From Udeniomyces pyricola (lineage: Eukaryota > Basidiomycota > Tremellomycetes > Cystofilobasidiales > Mrakiaceae), in contig BCIK01000029.1 of NCBI GenBank assembly GCA_039545295.1, positions 127,123-191,122 on the forward strand: DNA of 64,000 nt. Reading direction: 5' to 3'. The notes below the pieces were generated by a model. It ran no database searches, was not told the DNA's origin, and worked only from the letters and a program-made list of their open reading frames with translations. Position numbers and translations under genes: made by a program. Shown here in pieces: positions 11,830-22,734 of this stretch. The first letter of the stretch is position 1; each line of letters opens with the position of its first letter.

Positions 11830-12790
11830 AAGGGAAAAAGGAGGAAGGGGAGGGAGGGAGAGTATTAGAATGGTTTAGTCCCTGTGTAGAGAGTCACTCT
11901 CGTGGATTGTTCTCCCATATATACACGCATATGTATGGGGGTGCGTGTACATGTATATGTCCAGAGTCTAAATCGCATGTCACCGAGGAACCAGATCGAA
12001 GAAGAGAACCCATAGCGCTCGTCCGACCCAGAGATGTCGCACACATCAACATTCAGAAAGAGAGAGGAAAAACAAAAGAAAAAGCAGAAGAAAAAGAAAA
12101 CAAGAAGGGGGCTCCTTTACTCCAGTTATATATATATGTAGTCTCAGCGACCGGTTGCGTTGATGCGTGTGTGATCATGGCTATGCACAAAGTTATGCTA
12201 CCGTGACGTACTAGGAGAGAGAGACGTTATTTGTAGTTGAGGGAAACCAGGCTATGACCCATGTCAACATTCTCAACTCGTCTTCCGTTTTTCTTTTCTT
12301 CTTTTTTCTTCTTTTTTTTCTTTTTCTTTTCTTTTTTCTTCTCTTTCTTTTCTTGCACCGTCAGGAGAAAGGAATAGGAATCCTCAACCCCCTAACACAC
12401 CTATCCATCAACTTCTCTCAAAACCCCAAAGACCACAAAAATCAAACCAAAAGAAACAAAAAAAGGGTCTCATCTCGTTCAATATATATAGATATATTCT
12501 CAGCTCTTTGATCGATCCCCATATGATCCATATCTTCCACCTCGCGCTCATCCCTCGCTCCTTCCCTTGATCTGATCGGATCTATTCCTCTTCCCTTCTC
12601 CGCGTTGTATATAACAACAAACGACGTCTGACTCAACCAAAAAAAAAAGTATATATATAAAAAAAAACGTAAGAGGTATGAGACCTCCCTCTGTCTCTCC
12701 ATCCTACCCTTTTCCCCCTCCCCCTTCCCTTCCCTTCCCTTCCCCGCTTTGCCCCTCCTGCCCCCCCTTCCGGTCTTGCTCAAGGATGAT
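11830..12790. other. Convergent intergenic region, no gene seen
   Basis: Low-complexity DNA between convergent genes, with pyrimidine-rich runs around 12280-12360 and short AT tracts. Open frames are simple-sequence only. The 3' ends of the 9783 gene and LSM1 must lie here. No terminator or polyadenylation signal can be assigned with confidence. Confidence 0.5.
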
Positions 12791-14218
12791 TTAATAAGCG
12801 TCGCCCTCGACGTTGTCCGTAGAGAACCCTTGGTGATGCAGGACCCGATCTTTGATCACGTCTTGACGTTGTTTTCGAGCCTATGTCAGAAAAAGAAGAA
12901 GAGAGCAAAGCAAAGCAAAGCAAAAAGCAAGGAAATGATTCCCGAGGAGGGGGAGAGGGATGAACGAGAGGCGGAGGAGGTGAAATCATTGGGCGAGCGA
13001 AGAGAGGGAAGAAGAAGGGGGAGGGAGGGGAACGGGAGGTAAGAGAGAGATTGAGTATCGTTTGCATACCATACCAGCGCCAAGGTTCAAATGAAAAGGA
13101 AAGGAAACGAGACAAAGAAGTCCAAACAAAAGGAGACACAAGAGGGGCGGGGGGGGGGGGAGAATTGAATTACGAACGAGGTCGTCGTTTTGAGCTTTGA
13201 GGACTTGGGGTATCGGGGCTGGAATCAACGGGATAGGGGGTTCATCTTCAACATCCAAATCCTGATGGAAGGAAAAAAAGATTCAGATTTGGACCAGATG
13301 AGTAGAAAACAGCAAGAGAGGGAAGGGGGGGGGGGAGAGTTCGGAAGGTAGAAGGGAAACAAAGGGATGCGTTAGAATCCTCTTTTCGGACGTGAGTTTC
13401 TTGGTTGAGAAATCCTTCCTGAAGATTTCACGACGACATCAAAAAGCAGACAACAACATAATAATAAAAAAAGAAAACACAACAAGGACACGTACGATTT
13501 CACCCATCAGAACGACGTTCTCGCCTCGGACCAAGAACACCCCACGCGGGATATCGGCAAACGTCGCCGTCGGTGGATGATGGACGCGTTCGTACGCTCC
13601 CGACAACACCAAATTGGCTTCAAAATCATTCGCCCAAAAAGGTAGAAAAGAAAGCGGGAAGAAACGAGATAGGACGAGAGAGAGTTTCGGGAAGGGTCAG
13701 TCAGGGTTGGAGATGGTCTGGAAAAGGAAATGGGAATATGGGGGAGAATACGCGTCGAGCTTCGTTTGTCAAGCCCTTCCTTCTTGAAACGCTGCTACGA
13801 TCCCTTCAACAGCACTCCAATCGCCTTGACCTTACGCTTACGATCTGATCAACAACATTGCTAAGAGGAGGGGGGGGGGGAACACGATGCACTCACCGAA
13901 TTGATCGTAACTTCTCAGAACACCAATGAGTTTCCGACCGTCCCGAAGCAAGACGAGCATCTTTTCTGTCGAGTTTTTATTTTTCATCAGCATCAAGGTG
14001 TAGCCATAAAAGAGATGGAGGGCGGAAAGGGGGTCATTTAGAGTGCGTCAGGGTTGATGGGAAGAAGAGAAAGAATCCAGGTTGTATGAGAGGCAACGCG
14101 ATTGAACGGATGCTTTGGAGCCACAGCGAGTTAAGGATGAAGGCAGTTCTAGGTTTGACTCACTATCAACGCAATCGACTAGCGATCCAGAGGTCGTAAA
14201 GGGAATGAGAGAGTCCAT
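12791..14218 (-). CDS. LSM1: Lsm1, Sm-like subunit of the cytoplasmic Lsm1-7 mRNA decay ring
   Basis: Lsm1 defines the cytoplasmic Lsm1-7 ring, which with Pat1 binds oligoadenylated mRNA 3' ends and promotes decapping in P-bodies. Five exons were resolved with exact phase: 14218-14164, 13965-13897, 13617-13496, 13261-13178, 12880-12791, giving 139 residues, typical for the family. The start reads MDSLIPFTTSGSLVDCVDKK. The Sm1 motif follows (MLVLLRDGRKLIGVLRSYDQ), then the Sm2 segment (DIPRGVFLVRGENVVLMGEI) with its RGENVVL signature. The C-terminal extension typical of Lsm1 ends HHQGFSTDNVEGDAY. Nothing appears missing. The exon 4 donor is GTTCGT rather than GTAAGT, a form seen repeatedly in this genome. 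It is head to head with the STM1-like gene. Confidence 0.97.
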
Positions 14219-15081
14219 CGAGGCAGAGTTATGGTGGTGGTGGCGGGCACGGACGGCACGGTTGGATTGGTGAGCTTGGGAGACGGAGCGAACGAGACTT
14301 GACGTGGAGTTGGAGTATCGTCAAGCTTGAATGGGGTAAGGGGAAGATGGAAATGAGCGTGAGACCACGGGGGTTGTTGTGGGAGGAATGGAGAAGAGTC
14401 GAAGCGATGTACACAAGAAGCAGAGGTGGGGAAGATGGATGAATGGAAGCGATGATATCGTTGATGGGGATGAGTTATCGACCGGAGCGCGTATTGATGA
14501 TTGTCCCAATGGACTCGTTGACGGGGATCTGCATGAATATAGGATGAATACAATTCATTCGTCGTATAATGTTAATTCGATTGGAGGGTGTTTTCTTCTT
14601 GTTCTTTTTCTTCCATTTTGTACCATGTCTGGCAAGTGGTACGATCGCTGGGGTTGAACATATCGCTTCCACATATGTGCTGGTCAGAGCAGCAAGGAGG
14701 TCTACATATATGCGTGATATGTGACATGGTGATGAGCTCAGTTGAAGCGAGTAGATATATATATATATATATGTGTATATATATATACGATGGAATGAGT
14801 CTCATGTCAGCCGGCAGGCAGCTATTAGACTGGGCAGAGTTCTCCAACTGTGAGCCTGGCTGGATTGATGGCGTTCTCATGATGGAGAGTTTCGTTTCGT
14901 CGCCCTCAGGTTTTTGGGTTGGCTTTCTCTTCTCCTTCTCCCGACGATCCTTCCCTTCAGTACCTTCCCCCCCAAGTCACTGAACTCAACCGCATCTCGC
15001 TACAGGCCAACCCAGAGCCTATAAACACCCAACCCAACACCGTCTACACCCCCACCCACCCGAACCCTTCAAACCCTTACC
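14219..15081. promoter_or_regulatory. Divergent upstream region of LSM1 and the STM1-like gene
   Basis: An 863-bp spacer with an AT dinucleotide tract at about 14754-14788 and a pyrimidine-rich stretch before 15082. It contains both start regions. Short open frames in it are not supported by splice sites or composition. Confidence 0.45.
14754..14788. repeat. (AT)n/(TG)-interrupted dinucleotide tract
   Basis: Alternating TA repeats, interrupted once by TG, lie midway between two divergent genes. Confidence 0.8.
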
Positions 15082-17543
15082 ATGTCGAACGCCGTCAGGT
15101 CGCAGAACCCCTTCGAGCTCCTCGGAGGTGAGAAAAACGGCTTTCCCTCTTTGCGCTCTGATTCTCTCGCCTTTCCCTCCCCCTCCCCTCTTCCCTCTTC
15201 CTCCCTTATGTTTTGGATCCATCACTTTCGCTTCCACGCGCGTGTCATCTGGCTATCCCGTCTAGGACTGATATCTGCTTCTATTTATATATATATGCAT
15301 ATATGCTGATCATGACCTCTGCGTGTCCTTCTCCTGTCATCTCTATACCTTTTTACTTTGCCCTCGTTCCCTTGGCTCTTCTCGCCTCCCTCCCCCTTTT
15401 TCCTCCCCCATCACCCGTCACACGACAACCTTTTTTTTTTCTCTCTTCACACTCTCTCTCTCTCTTCATCAGAGGACGATGATGGAGCTGGTGTCCTCCC
15501 CACCCCCAAGCCTAAGCCCGCTGCCCCCAAGCCGGCCCCTGCCGCTGCTGCCGCGCCCGCCAAGAAGGCCCCCGCCGCCAACAACCGAAACAACGGCGCT
15601 CGAGGCAACCAGCGAGGTCCCAGGGACGTTCAGGCTTCCGAGCCTGGGTCGACCGGAGAGAAGATCCACGGTTCGTCCTCTACAAAAGTTGTTGTCAAGA
15701 GATGCATCGAAAAGTGCTTCTTGACGTGACGTCTCTCGAGACAGCTGTAGGAAACAAGAGGGACCCGTCAACAGTCTTTTTCCAGTCGGCTCGTTGAGAG
15801 AGCAAGGCATCAAAACGAAATCCAAGATGGAACAACCGAACTCATCACCTGTCTTTCATTCCCTTTCCCTTCTCGCCCCTGTTTTTTTTTTAATACCTAT
15901 TTCTGTTTCTATCTTTCTGCATCCATGCGTGTTCGTGCTACCTCCTCCGACCTATTCGTACGACGGCTTCCATCCGACTCGTCCCATGCGGTTCCATTCG
16001 CGCCTACAACATGACGTGCGAAACCCCCTTCAGAGGACCGAAACCAGCGATCCTCCCGACCCTCCGAGGCCGGCCGTGGTCGAGGTGGAAAGCGAGGAGG
16101 TGCCCACTTCGGTGCCGGTGCCGCTTCCCACGGTGGCTTCGACAAGAAGTCCGGAGGACACTCGTGAGTCCATCTTTCTCTTGGTGTTTCTGCATGCGTC
16201 TGGACGATGGTTGATTGCGATACATCAGCTTCCATGCCAGAGACTGCGACCGGATATCTAAACGACACCCACGAAGACGGCCTTGCTGACCTTTTACTTT
16301 CCGTCTTGTGCTCTTTTAGTGACTCTCACAAGCGAGTCGAGTCCGGTTGGGGTGCCGAGACCGGTGAGTTGAGATGTCAAATGATGGACGAATGGGGGAG
16401 GTGGACCTCGTCATCTTTTTTTTTTCCCGGCCCAGTCTCGCTCAACCTTTTGCTTCACTTCCTGCTCATGATTCAATGTTGCCAGGTGCCGCCGAGCTTG
16501 CTGACGAGGAGTCCGGCGCTGCTGACGCCAAGGCCGACGTCCAGGCTGCCACCCCCGGAACCGCCACCCCCGCCGGTGAGGCTGCCGAGGCTCCCAAGGG
16601 AGAGAAGAAGCCCGAGAGGAAGCCTGTCGAGGAGGAGGAGGAGGACAACACCCAGGTGCGTCTACGTCTCATCGTTTCCTCTTTGCGTCAAGAGCTGAGT
16701 ATCTGGTTCGGGAGGCTCTCAAAAAGCTGCTGGGTCGCTGAATCACCATCAAGCGAAGAAGAAGGAAAAGACCAACATTCCGTTGGGTCAGGGGAAGCGG
16801 AAAGAGGGAGAGAGTAATCTGAAATACTCATCCTCTTCCTTTTTTTTTTTTGTTCGCTATCGATTGTCTTTGCTTTTCGTCCTGCCGCCTGTTCAGACTT
16901 ACGCCGAGTGGGCTTCCGCCAAGGCCGCCGCCGCCATCGAGGGTGTTGCTCAGCTCGCCAAGCGAGTCGTCGGCGACTGGGAGGGAGAGGGAGAGGCCCT
17001 CCAGAAGAAGGGTGACGAGGCTTTCTTCGCCGCTAAGGAGAAGGCCCGCATTGCCAAGGAGAAGGCCCCCAAGAAGGTCAAGGAGACTGTACGTATGGGA
17101 GAGTGCAATCGTTGGCCATTACGTCGCTTCAACTTGAAGTCGAAGTCGTGCTCGCCAAATGGACCGTGTAGAAGGGACCCGGCACTGACAGCTTTTTTTT
17201 TTTTATCTTACACCTCCATGACTTGGGTTATCTCTTTTCTTTGCACACCCGGACTTTCCTCTCCCGTTTTCCCTGTTTTGCCATCCAACAGCTCCAGATC
17301 GACGGAAAGTTCTCCACCCCCGCCGGTGGATCCGACAGGCCTACCCGAGGTGGACGAGGTGGAGCTCGAGGTGGAGCTGAGGGTGGCCGAGGTGGCTTCA
17401 AGGGTGACGGACCCCGAGGTGCCGGTCGAGGTGGACCCCGAGGTGGTGCTCCCCGAGGTGGACGAGGTGCCGCCGCTGCCGCCCCCAAGAAGGCCCCTGC
17501 CGCTGACATCAACGATGCCACTGCTTTCCCTTCGCTCTCTTAA
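15082..17543 (+). CDS. STM1: Stm1/HABP4-SERBP1-like ribosome-associated RNA-binding protein
   Basis: This family (Stm1 in yeast, SERBP1/HABP4 in animals) binds 80S ribosomes, clamps idle ribosomes and influences mRNA stability. Seven exons with consistent phase: 15082-15127, 15473-15670, 16034-16163, 16320-16363, 16486-16655, 16897-17088, 17292-17543, about 343 residues. It starts MSNAVRSQNPFELLG, matching the short N-terminal SNPF-LLG motif of Stm1. The HABP4/PAI-RBP1 core is visible as GGFDKKSGGHSDSHKRVESG followed by WGAET. An Ala/Glu-rich linker, a Lys-rich helix beginning TYAEWASAKAAAAIEGVAQL, and a C-terminal RGG/GGRGG array come next, ending DINDATAFPSLS. Codon use is strikingly C-ended (GCC, AAG, GAG, GGT/GGA), as expected for a highly expressed gene and unlike most neighbours. 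Orthology to STM1 itself, rather than to the family, is inferred. Confidence 0.9.
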
Positions 17544-18739
17544 GCAACTCGTTCTCCCCCCCTCCCTTATTTCCCCCTTTAAAAACATCAAAATCAACAA
17601 AGCTCTCGCCTCTAGCTCGTTTGTTCTTTTCTTCCTCCTCTTTCTCCCTTTTCTTCGTCCGTCATCAACCCCCCCCCCCCCCCCCCTCTTTTGTTTTGAA
17701 AAAAAAAATCTCTCCTTTCCCTCTCCACCCATTCTTCTTGCACTTTCCTCTTTTGCCTGTGCCAAGGTCAATATTCGTTTGTGTGATGTCTTTTCCCGCC
17801 CCCCCACCTCCACGCCCAAAACCAGCAGACGTTGAAAGGGAAATGTGAATATTGTGAGATATCTGTGAGAGGCAAGACAATGCGGATGGACTCGTCTCGG
17901 TCATGACTAGACGTTGCAGTTGCGCGGCATTGGACCAAGAGGATGATGACTGTGCATGCATGAGAACACGAGCAGCTCAAGCTAGGACGTGACTGATACG
18001 CAAAACGATCCGATGAACCGGTCGGTCCAATTACCTGGCAACCGTTTCCCCCACTCCTGCGCTCCAGTCTCCTCCCTTCATCGACTATCGCTCATCACCT
18101 TTCCGCACCCATCCCATTCACCATCGCCATCTGTCCGACGTTCACCACATCCGTCTCATGTTCACCTATCACCGTCAGTCATGCCTTCCTCTATCCCAAC
18201 CCTGATCTGTCCTCAGGTCCGACCGCGATCGTTCCAGTCCGCGGTCGCCCACCCACTGAATGCTCGTTTGGTTCGCTGCTGTACGTCCTCCGCCGGACGC
18301 ATCATCGCCTCACGCCATACTCTCTGCCACAGAATCACACAAACAGATCACATTACTCGTAGAATTACCCGCTACCACTCGGAGCTCGGACGTCGAGGTT
18401 CGTTCCTTGACTCCCTGATCCAATGCTTGACCTTCACCCGGACTATGCCGAAGGGCAATGGAGGGGACTAGAGAGCCCAAGTCGCAGCTGCCAGGGGCGT
18501 CTCATCAACCCTCCGCCTTGGTGACTCCTGCAGCTCAACTCCCCGTGCTGACATTGTCGCATACACAGGTTACCATCGATAGGGACTTTATCTCGGCAGG
18601 TGTCAAGGGCGACCCTCCCNCCATCAGGGTCCGTTCCCGCCCCCCCCCCCCTTGCCCTTTCCTATTCCCGTCGTCTGTGCTACTACCCCAACGCTTATCG
18701 ATCGATGCCCACAGTGATCCGCGCTGAACCTTGGCAACC
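17544..18739. other. Intergenic or 5' region with exon-like fragments
   Basis: A C tract lies at 17670-17686. From about 18181 to 18545 on the plus strand there is a string of short splice-compatible segments. One begins MPSSIPTLICPQVRPRSFQS, and a second, after GTACGT...CACAAACAG, reads YHITRRITRYHSELGRR. They are basic and could be a mitochondrial presequence-like 5' end, but I could not join them in phase to the downstream gene. An ambiguous base (n) is at 18620. Confidence 0.35.
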
Positions 18740-21700
18740 ATGCCTCTCTCGCATCTCTCTATTACACATCTTTACCAGGGTCGACTATGCCCCATCAAGC
18801 CTCTCAACACCCAAATCCTGCTTGAGCGACCTTCGCGCCGGACGACGACCAAGATCGGTTTCTGGAGCCATACCGAACCGGGGTCGGACCTAACCGGCGC
18901 TCCATCGCTCGATCGTACTACCCGATTACCGACCAAAGTCCGACGGTTCTACAACGGCCATGGCAAAGTCGTCATGATTGAGGCAATCAAGGAATCAGGA
19001 GTGACCAAGTCACCGTCGGGTGGCTCGATTGAGACACCTCTGGGCGAAAGTGGGGAGGAAACCGAGCGGAAAGGTGGTCTTCACGGGGCCGGAAACGAAG
19101 CAGCCGAGTTGACAAGCGATGAAGGAGAGCAATCTGTACGTGCTTGTTGTATTTCTTGTCTGACCTTGGCAGAGGCATGATACCCACTCATTGACAAGCA
19201 AAGCAGTAGAAGCCAACAAGGATACAACACCAAGGCTGATCAGCATATAACCCGCTTCTATGCAAACCCTCTGGTCGTGAATCCTCAGTCGCGTTCTTCC
19301 TACGATATGGTCACGCCCCCAACGCCAATCGATCATCCCGGTCCGAGCTCCCCGACTCCTTCATCGACGAGCTCAGTTTCGTCTTCTCATAGCTCGACCT
19401 CTTGGCCCTCTCCGACGTCCTCATCCGATGCCCGGCCACCAAGAGCGCGAACGGGTTCCTCTGACGATGGAGAGCTTATTGATCTTTCGTCCTCCCAGCG
19501 TCTGCCCCCGCCCGTATCTCCTCTACCCGATCGAGGAACTTACCTTTCCTCGTCCACCCCATCACACGTCTTGAACGCTCTCCAAGATCCCTTTCATTCC
19601 TCCTCGACAGCAGCCCAGATCTCGGCAGCTCTCTCGACCCCTATCAACGAACCCAGATCGACTCCGCTCCCGTTACTCTCGCCGTCGCTCTCACCTTTTG
19701 TCTCTGCTCCTGGATCGACGGCACCTTCCTCCTCTTCTTCTGATGGCCAATCACTTTCTACGTCCCAGTACTCTTCTTCGTCATCCGCAGGCGTGACTTC
19801 GCGGCTTCCTCCGACGCTTCCGTTGCCGCAGATGGAGCGCGAACGGCGACGGCGGGAACAGCTCGAGCAGCGTTTCGAGTTTGATGTGGGCCCGACGAGG
19901 TTGCTCACCATCCATCTCGTCAAGGAGAAACCGGCCATGTGGGAGAGATTGATCGTGTTCCCACCTCGTCCGGAAGGTGACAAAGAGGAGATGGGGTCGG
20001 CAGGACATAGTTGGAAAGACATGGATGCGACGAGTTTGGTATGCTATGCGCTCATTCGGTTGGTCGAGGAGGGCGGATCGGAAACGGCCCGGGAAGAAGC
20101 TTTCGAAATGATGCTGTGCGGTCAACTTTTTTTTTTTTCCTTCTTGCATCCTGCCAAAAAAAAAGAAAGAAAAAGGGCGATTACAGTGCTGAGTGTAACT
20201 GACAAAGCTTTGAGCCTCTTTGTGCTCTTCTTTTTTTTTCTTCTTCTCGTTCTGACGTTTTTTTCTTCTTTTTTTTTCAATCTGTATTTCTTAGCCATGC
20301 CTATCAAGCCCACAACCCACCTCACCCCTTTCCTACTGCCCAGCTCGTGCTCAACTTCTTTCCACCGCCTCCGTTGCCTCCATCTCAGACTTCGATCGCA
20401 GCTTCAACCAATGCACCCTCCGTGTCGTCCCTCTCGTCACCGGCCGGACCCTCGTCCTCTTCGACCTCTGGTGGTTCTCATCCGCATCGACCTTCCCCCT
20501 CCCACCTTTTACGTCTATGCCCACCACCAGCCCCTCTCTCCGTATCCCCTCCTCCCTCTTCCTCCTCCTTCACATCGGCCTCGCCTCTGCAATCCGATAC
20601 ATTTCTCACCTCCTCTTCACTGGCGTCGTCGTCCTCTGATTCCTCGAGACGACGGCGACCGAGACCTCCTCGTCAATCCCTCGCTTCGCTCTACCACGCC
20701 CTGTCGAAACTGTACCTTTCTAACAACCCACCTCCGGCGCCACCGGCACCTCATCATCGCGTCCCATCGAGCACGCTGGCGCTGTCTTCGTCGTCGTCGT
20801 CGTCCATGGGCCACGGGGGGAGTGGAGTCAGCGGAGGCGGTACATCAGAAGGAGCTGGAGCAGGAGGAACAGGGGGCGGATCGTCAACTCATTCGGCAGT
20901 TTCTTCAGGAGGGGGTGTAAGCGGGGGAATCCTCGGCCATGGGACGACGAAACATACCCATCCTCATCCTGGCGGGAGTAGTAGTAGTAGTAGTAGTAAT
21001 CATAGTCATTCGATAGGTGGTGGTGGTAGTGGACCGACGTTTGCCTCGCGTAGGGTCGTCGTCATCCGAGACGATGAGGATCCGTTGGTCTACGGTCGGA
21101 GATTGGCTGAGGGAGCGAAGATGTTGGAAGGACCCACTACCACTACCACCACCACCACCGCCTCCGCCTCCGCTACCACGACGGGCTCTTCGTTTGGAAT
21201 CAGGAGGCGGGAAAAAGGGGGGGAAGGGAGTGTGAAGAGCAGCTCGAGACGATCGTCGTCGTCGTCGTCGTCGTCGTCGTTCTCGCCTACGAAGGGACGT
21301 CAGAGAGATGAGGAAGGTGAAAGGGAATCAGGGGAAGGGGAAGAAAAGGTGGACGATGGTGGGAGGAGGAGACAAGGAAGTCATCAAGCTGGATATCGTC
21401 AGGGTTATTATGGAAGTAACAAAGGGACTAGTAGTCGTAGTAGTAGTGGAGGACATTCGACGTCGGGAAGGGGATCGGATAGCTGTTTGGATGATGGATC
21501 GGCTGGGGTCGGGAGGGGGGTTAGAAGTAAAGATAAACGAGATTCCTTGGGAGGAGGAGGTGGAGGGAAAGGGAGAGGAAAGGTGAAAAGAGGGGAGACT
21601 AAAGTCGATAAGGAGGGGAAGAGGGATAAGGGAGACGAAGAGGAGGAGGCGAGTCGAAGGAGGAGGAGACGAAAGGTTTGGTGGGTTGTCGGTGGGACTG

Positions 21701-21768
21701 CGGCAGGCGTCGCCGTTGTTGGCGTTGGCGTCGCGTGGTGGATTCGAAAGACGAACCCGAAAGGGTGA
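18740..21768 (+). CDS. Tail-anchored low-complexity protein with a small conserved core
   Basis: Three exons: 18740-19135, 19199-20115, 20295-21768 (about 928 residues). Both introns keep phase. The start is uncertain: ATG 18740 is the first in frame after a stop, but 5' exons may exist. After Ser/Pro/Thr-rich sequence there is a compact core: RFEFDVGPTRLLTIHLV, MWERLIVFP, DMDATSLVCYALIRLVEEG, EEAFEMMLHAYQAHNPPHPF and TAQLVLNFFP. The pattern of this core (beta strands with Trp, then two helices) recalls CS-domain-like fungal proteins, but this is a weak inference. A very long Ser/Gly/Thr-rich region follows. The protein ends with a basic cluster, a single hydrophobic segment (WWVVGGTAAGVAVVGVGVAW) and a short tail WIRKTNPKG, the layout of a tail-anchored membrane protein facing the cytosol. 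Confidence 0.6.
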
Positions 21769-22734
21769 AAGAATGGGTGAGAAAGGAAAGGGGAAGGGGA
21801 AGGAAATTGGAGGAGGAATGACCTCGGAGGCATCAGAATGAGAAAGAAAAAAAAAGAAGAAAAAAAAGAAGAAAGAAAAGGGGGACAAGAAGGAGAAGGA
21901 AGAGGAGATGGTTAGGAAAAATTAGAAGGGGCTTATATATAAGCGATCGGAGGATAAACGTAGGATCGATCTGGAGGAGAAGGCAGTGACGATATGCATG
22001 ATGAAACGAAACGGGAGAACGAAAAAAAGAGAGAGAAAAAAACCCTGGGCGTCGTCCTTGATAGATCAAAGGCTCGGGTATAGTCAACCGAGATTTTTTA
22101 GGGGCTTTTTTTTTTGTGTTTTTTCGGATGTGAGCGGAGCGGGTCGTCGTCCGGCTTTCATGCGCCCCTCAATGATGAGTACGAGTAATGTACTAGCGAT
22201 AAGTCGATAACGCATCAAGTAAGTGCAAGTGTAAGTAGCTGCAAAGACGGGAATCCGTTTCCTAAATTGGGCATCAGCTCAGCTCGTTAGGTAAAAAAAA
22301 AAACAGAAGAAAAGTGTTTTTTTTTTTGGGAGGGGGGGAGGGGGGAAAGTTAAATTGCATATGTATCAAAAAAAATTCAAATGCAACATCATCTGGTATT
22401 GGGTAAATTTAGGGGGGTCTGTCTCGGAACCGCCCTTGCAGCTTAGCCAGATACCATCCATCGTGCAGGCAGATTCTCCTTTCCCCCTGCACGCTTTATC
22501 CTCCAAGCTGACGTCCGACTCCTCTCCTCCCCCCCCCCCCAACTCACCCGCCACCCTCGCCTTTGCATCGACAACGACACGTCGTCATCTTATTTTCTTT
22601 TGTTGTGAATGCTGTCATCGATGAGTTGTTGTTCAACCCCCTGGGGGTTTGTGTTCGTTGAAGTGTTGGTTGTGTAGTGCGNGNGNGNGTGGGGGGGGGG
22701 GGGGAGCAGGGGGAGAAGGAGGGGAGTGGCGTCT
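21769..22734. other. Convergent intergenic region, no gene seen
   Basis: A-rich and G-rich simple sequence lies between convergent genes. Four ambiguous bases (n at 22682, 22684, 22686 and 22688) sit in a G-rich tract, which indicates unresolved base calls. No splice-consistent coding sequence was found. Confidence 0.5.

Noticed and set aside
12254..12511. Hydrophobic-looking small protein (Phe/Leu run)
   Set aside because: It is a translation of a poly-pyrimidine tract; the apparent membrane segment is just CTT/TTT repeats.
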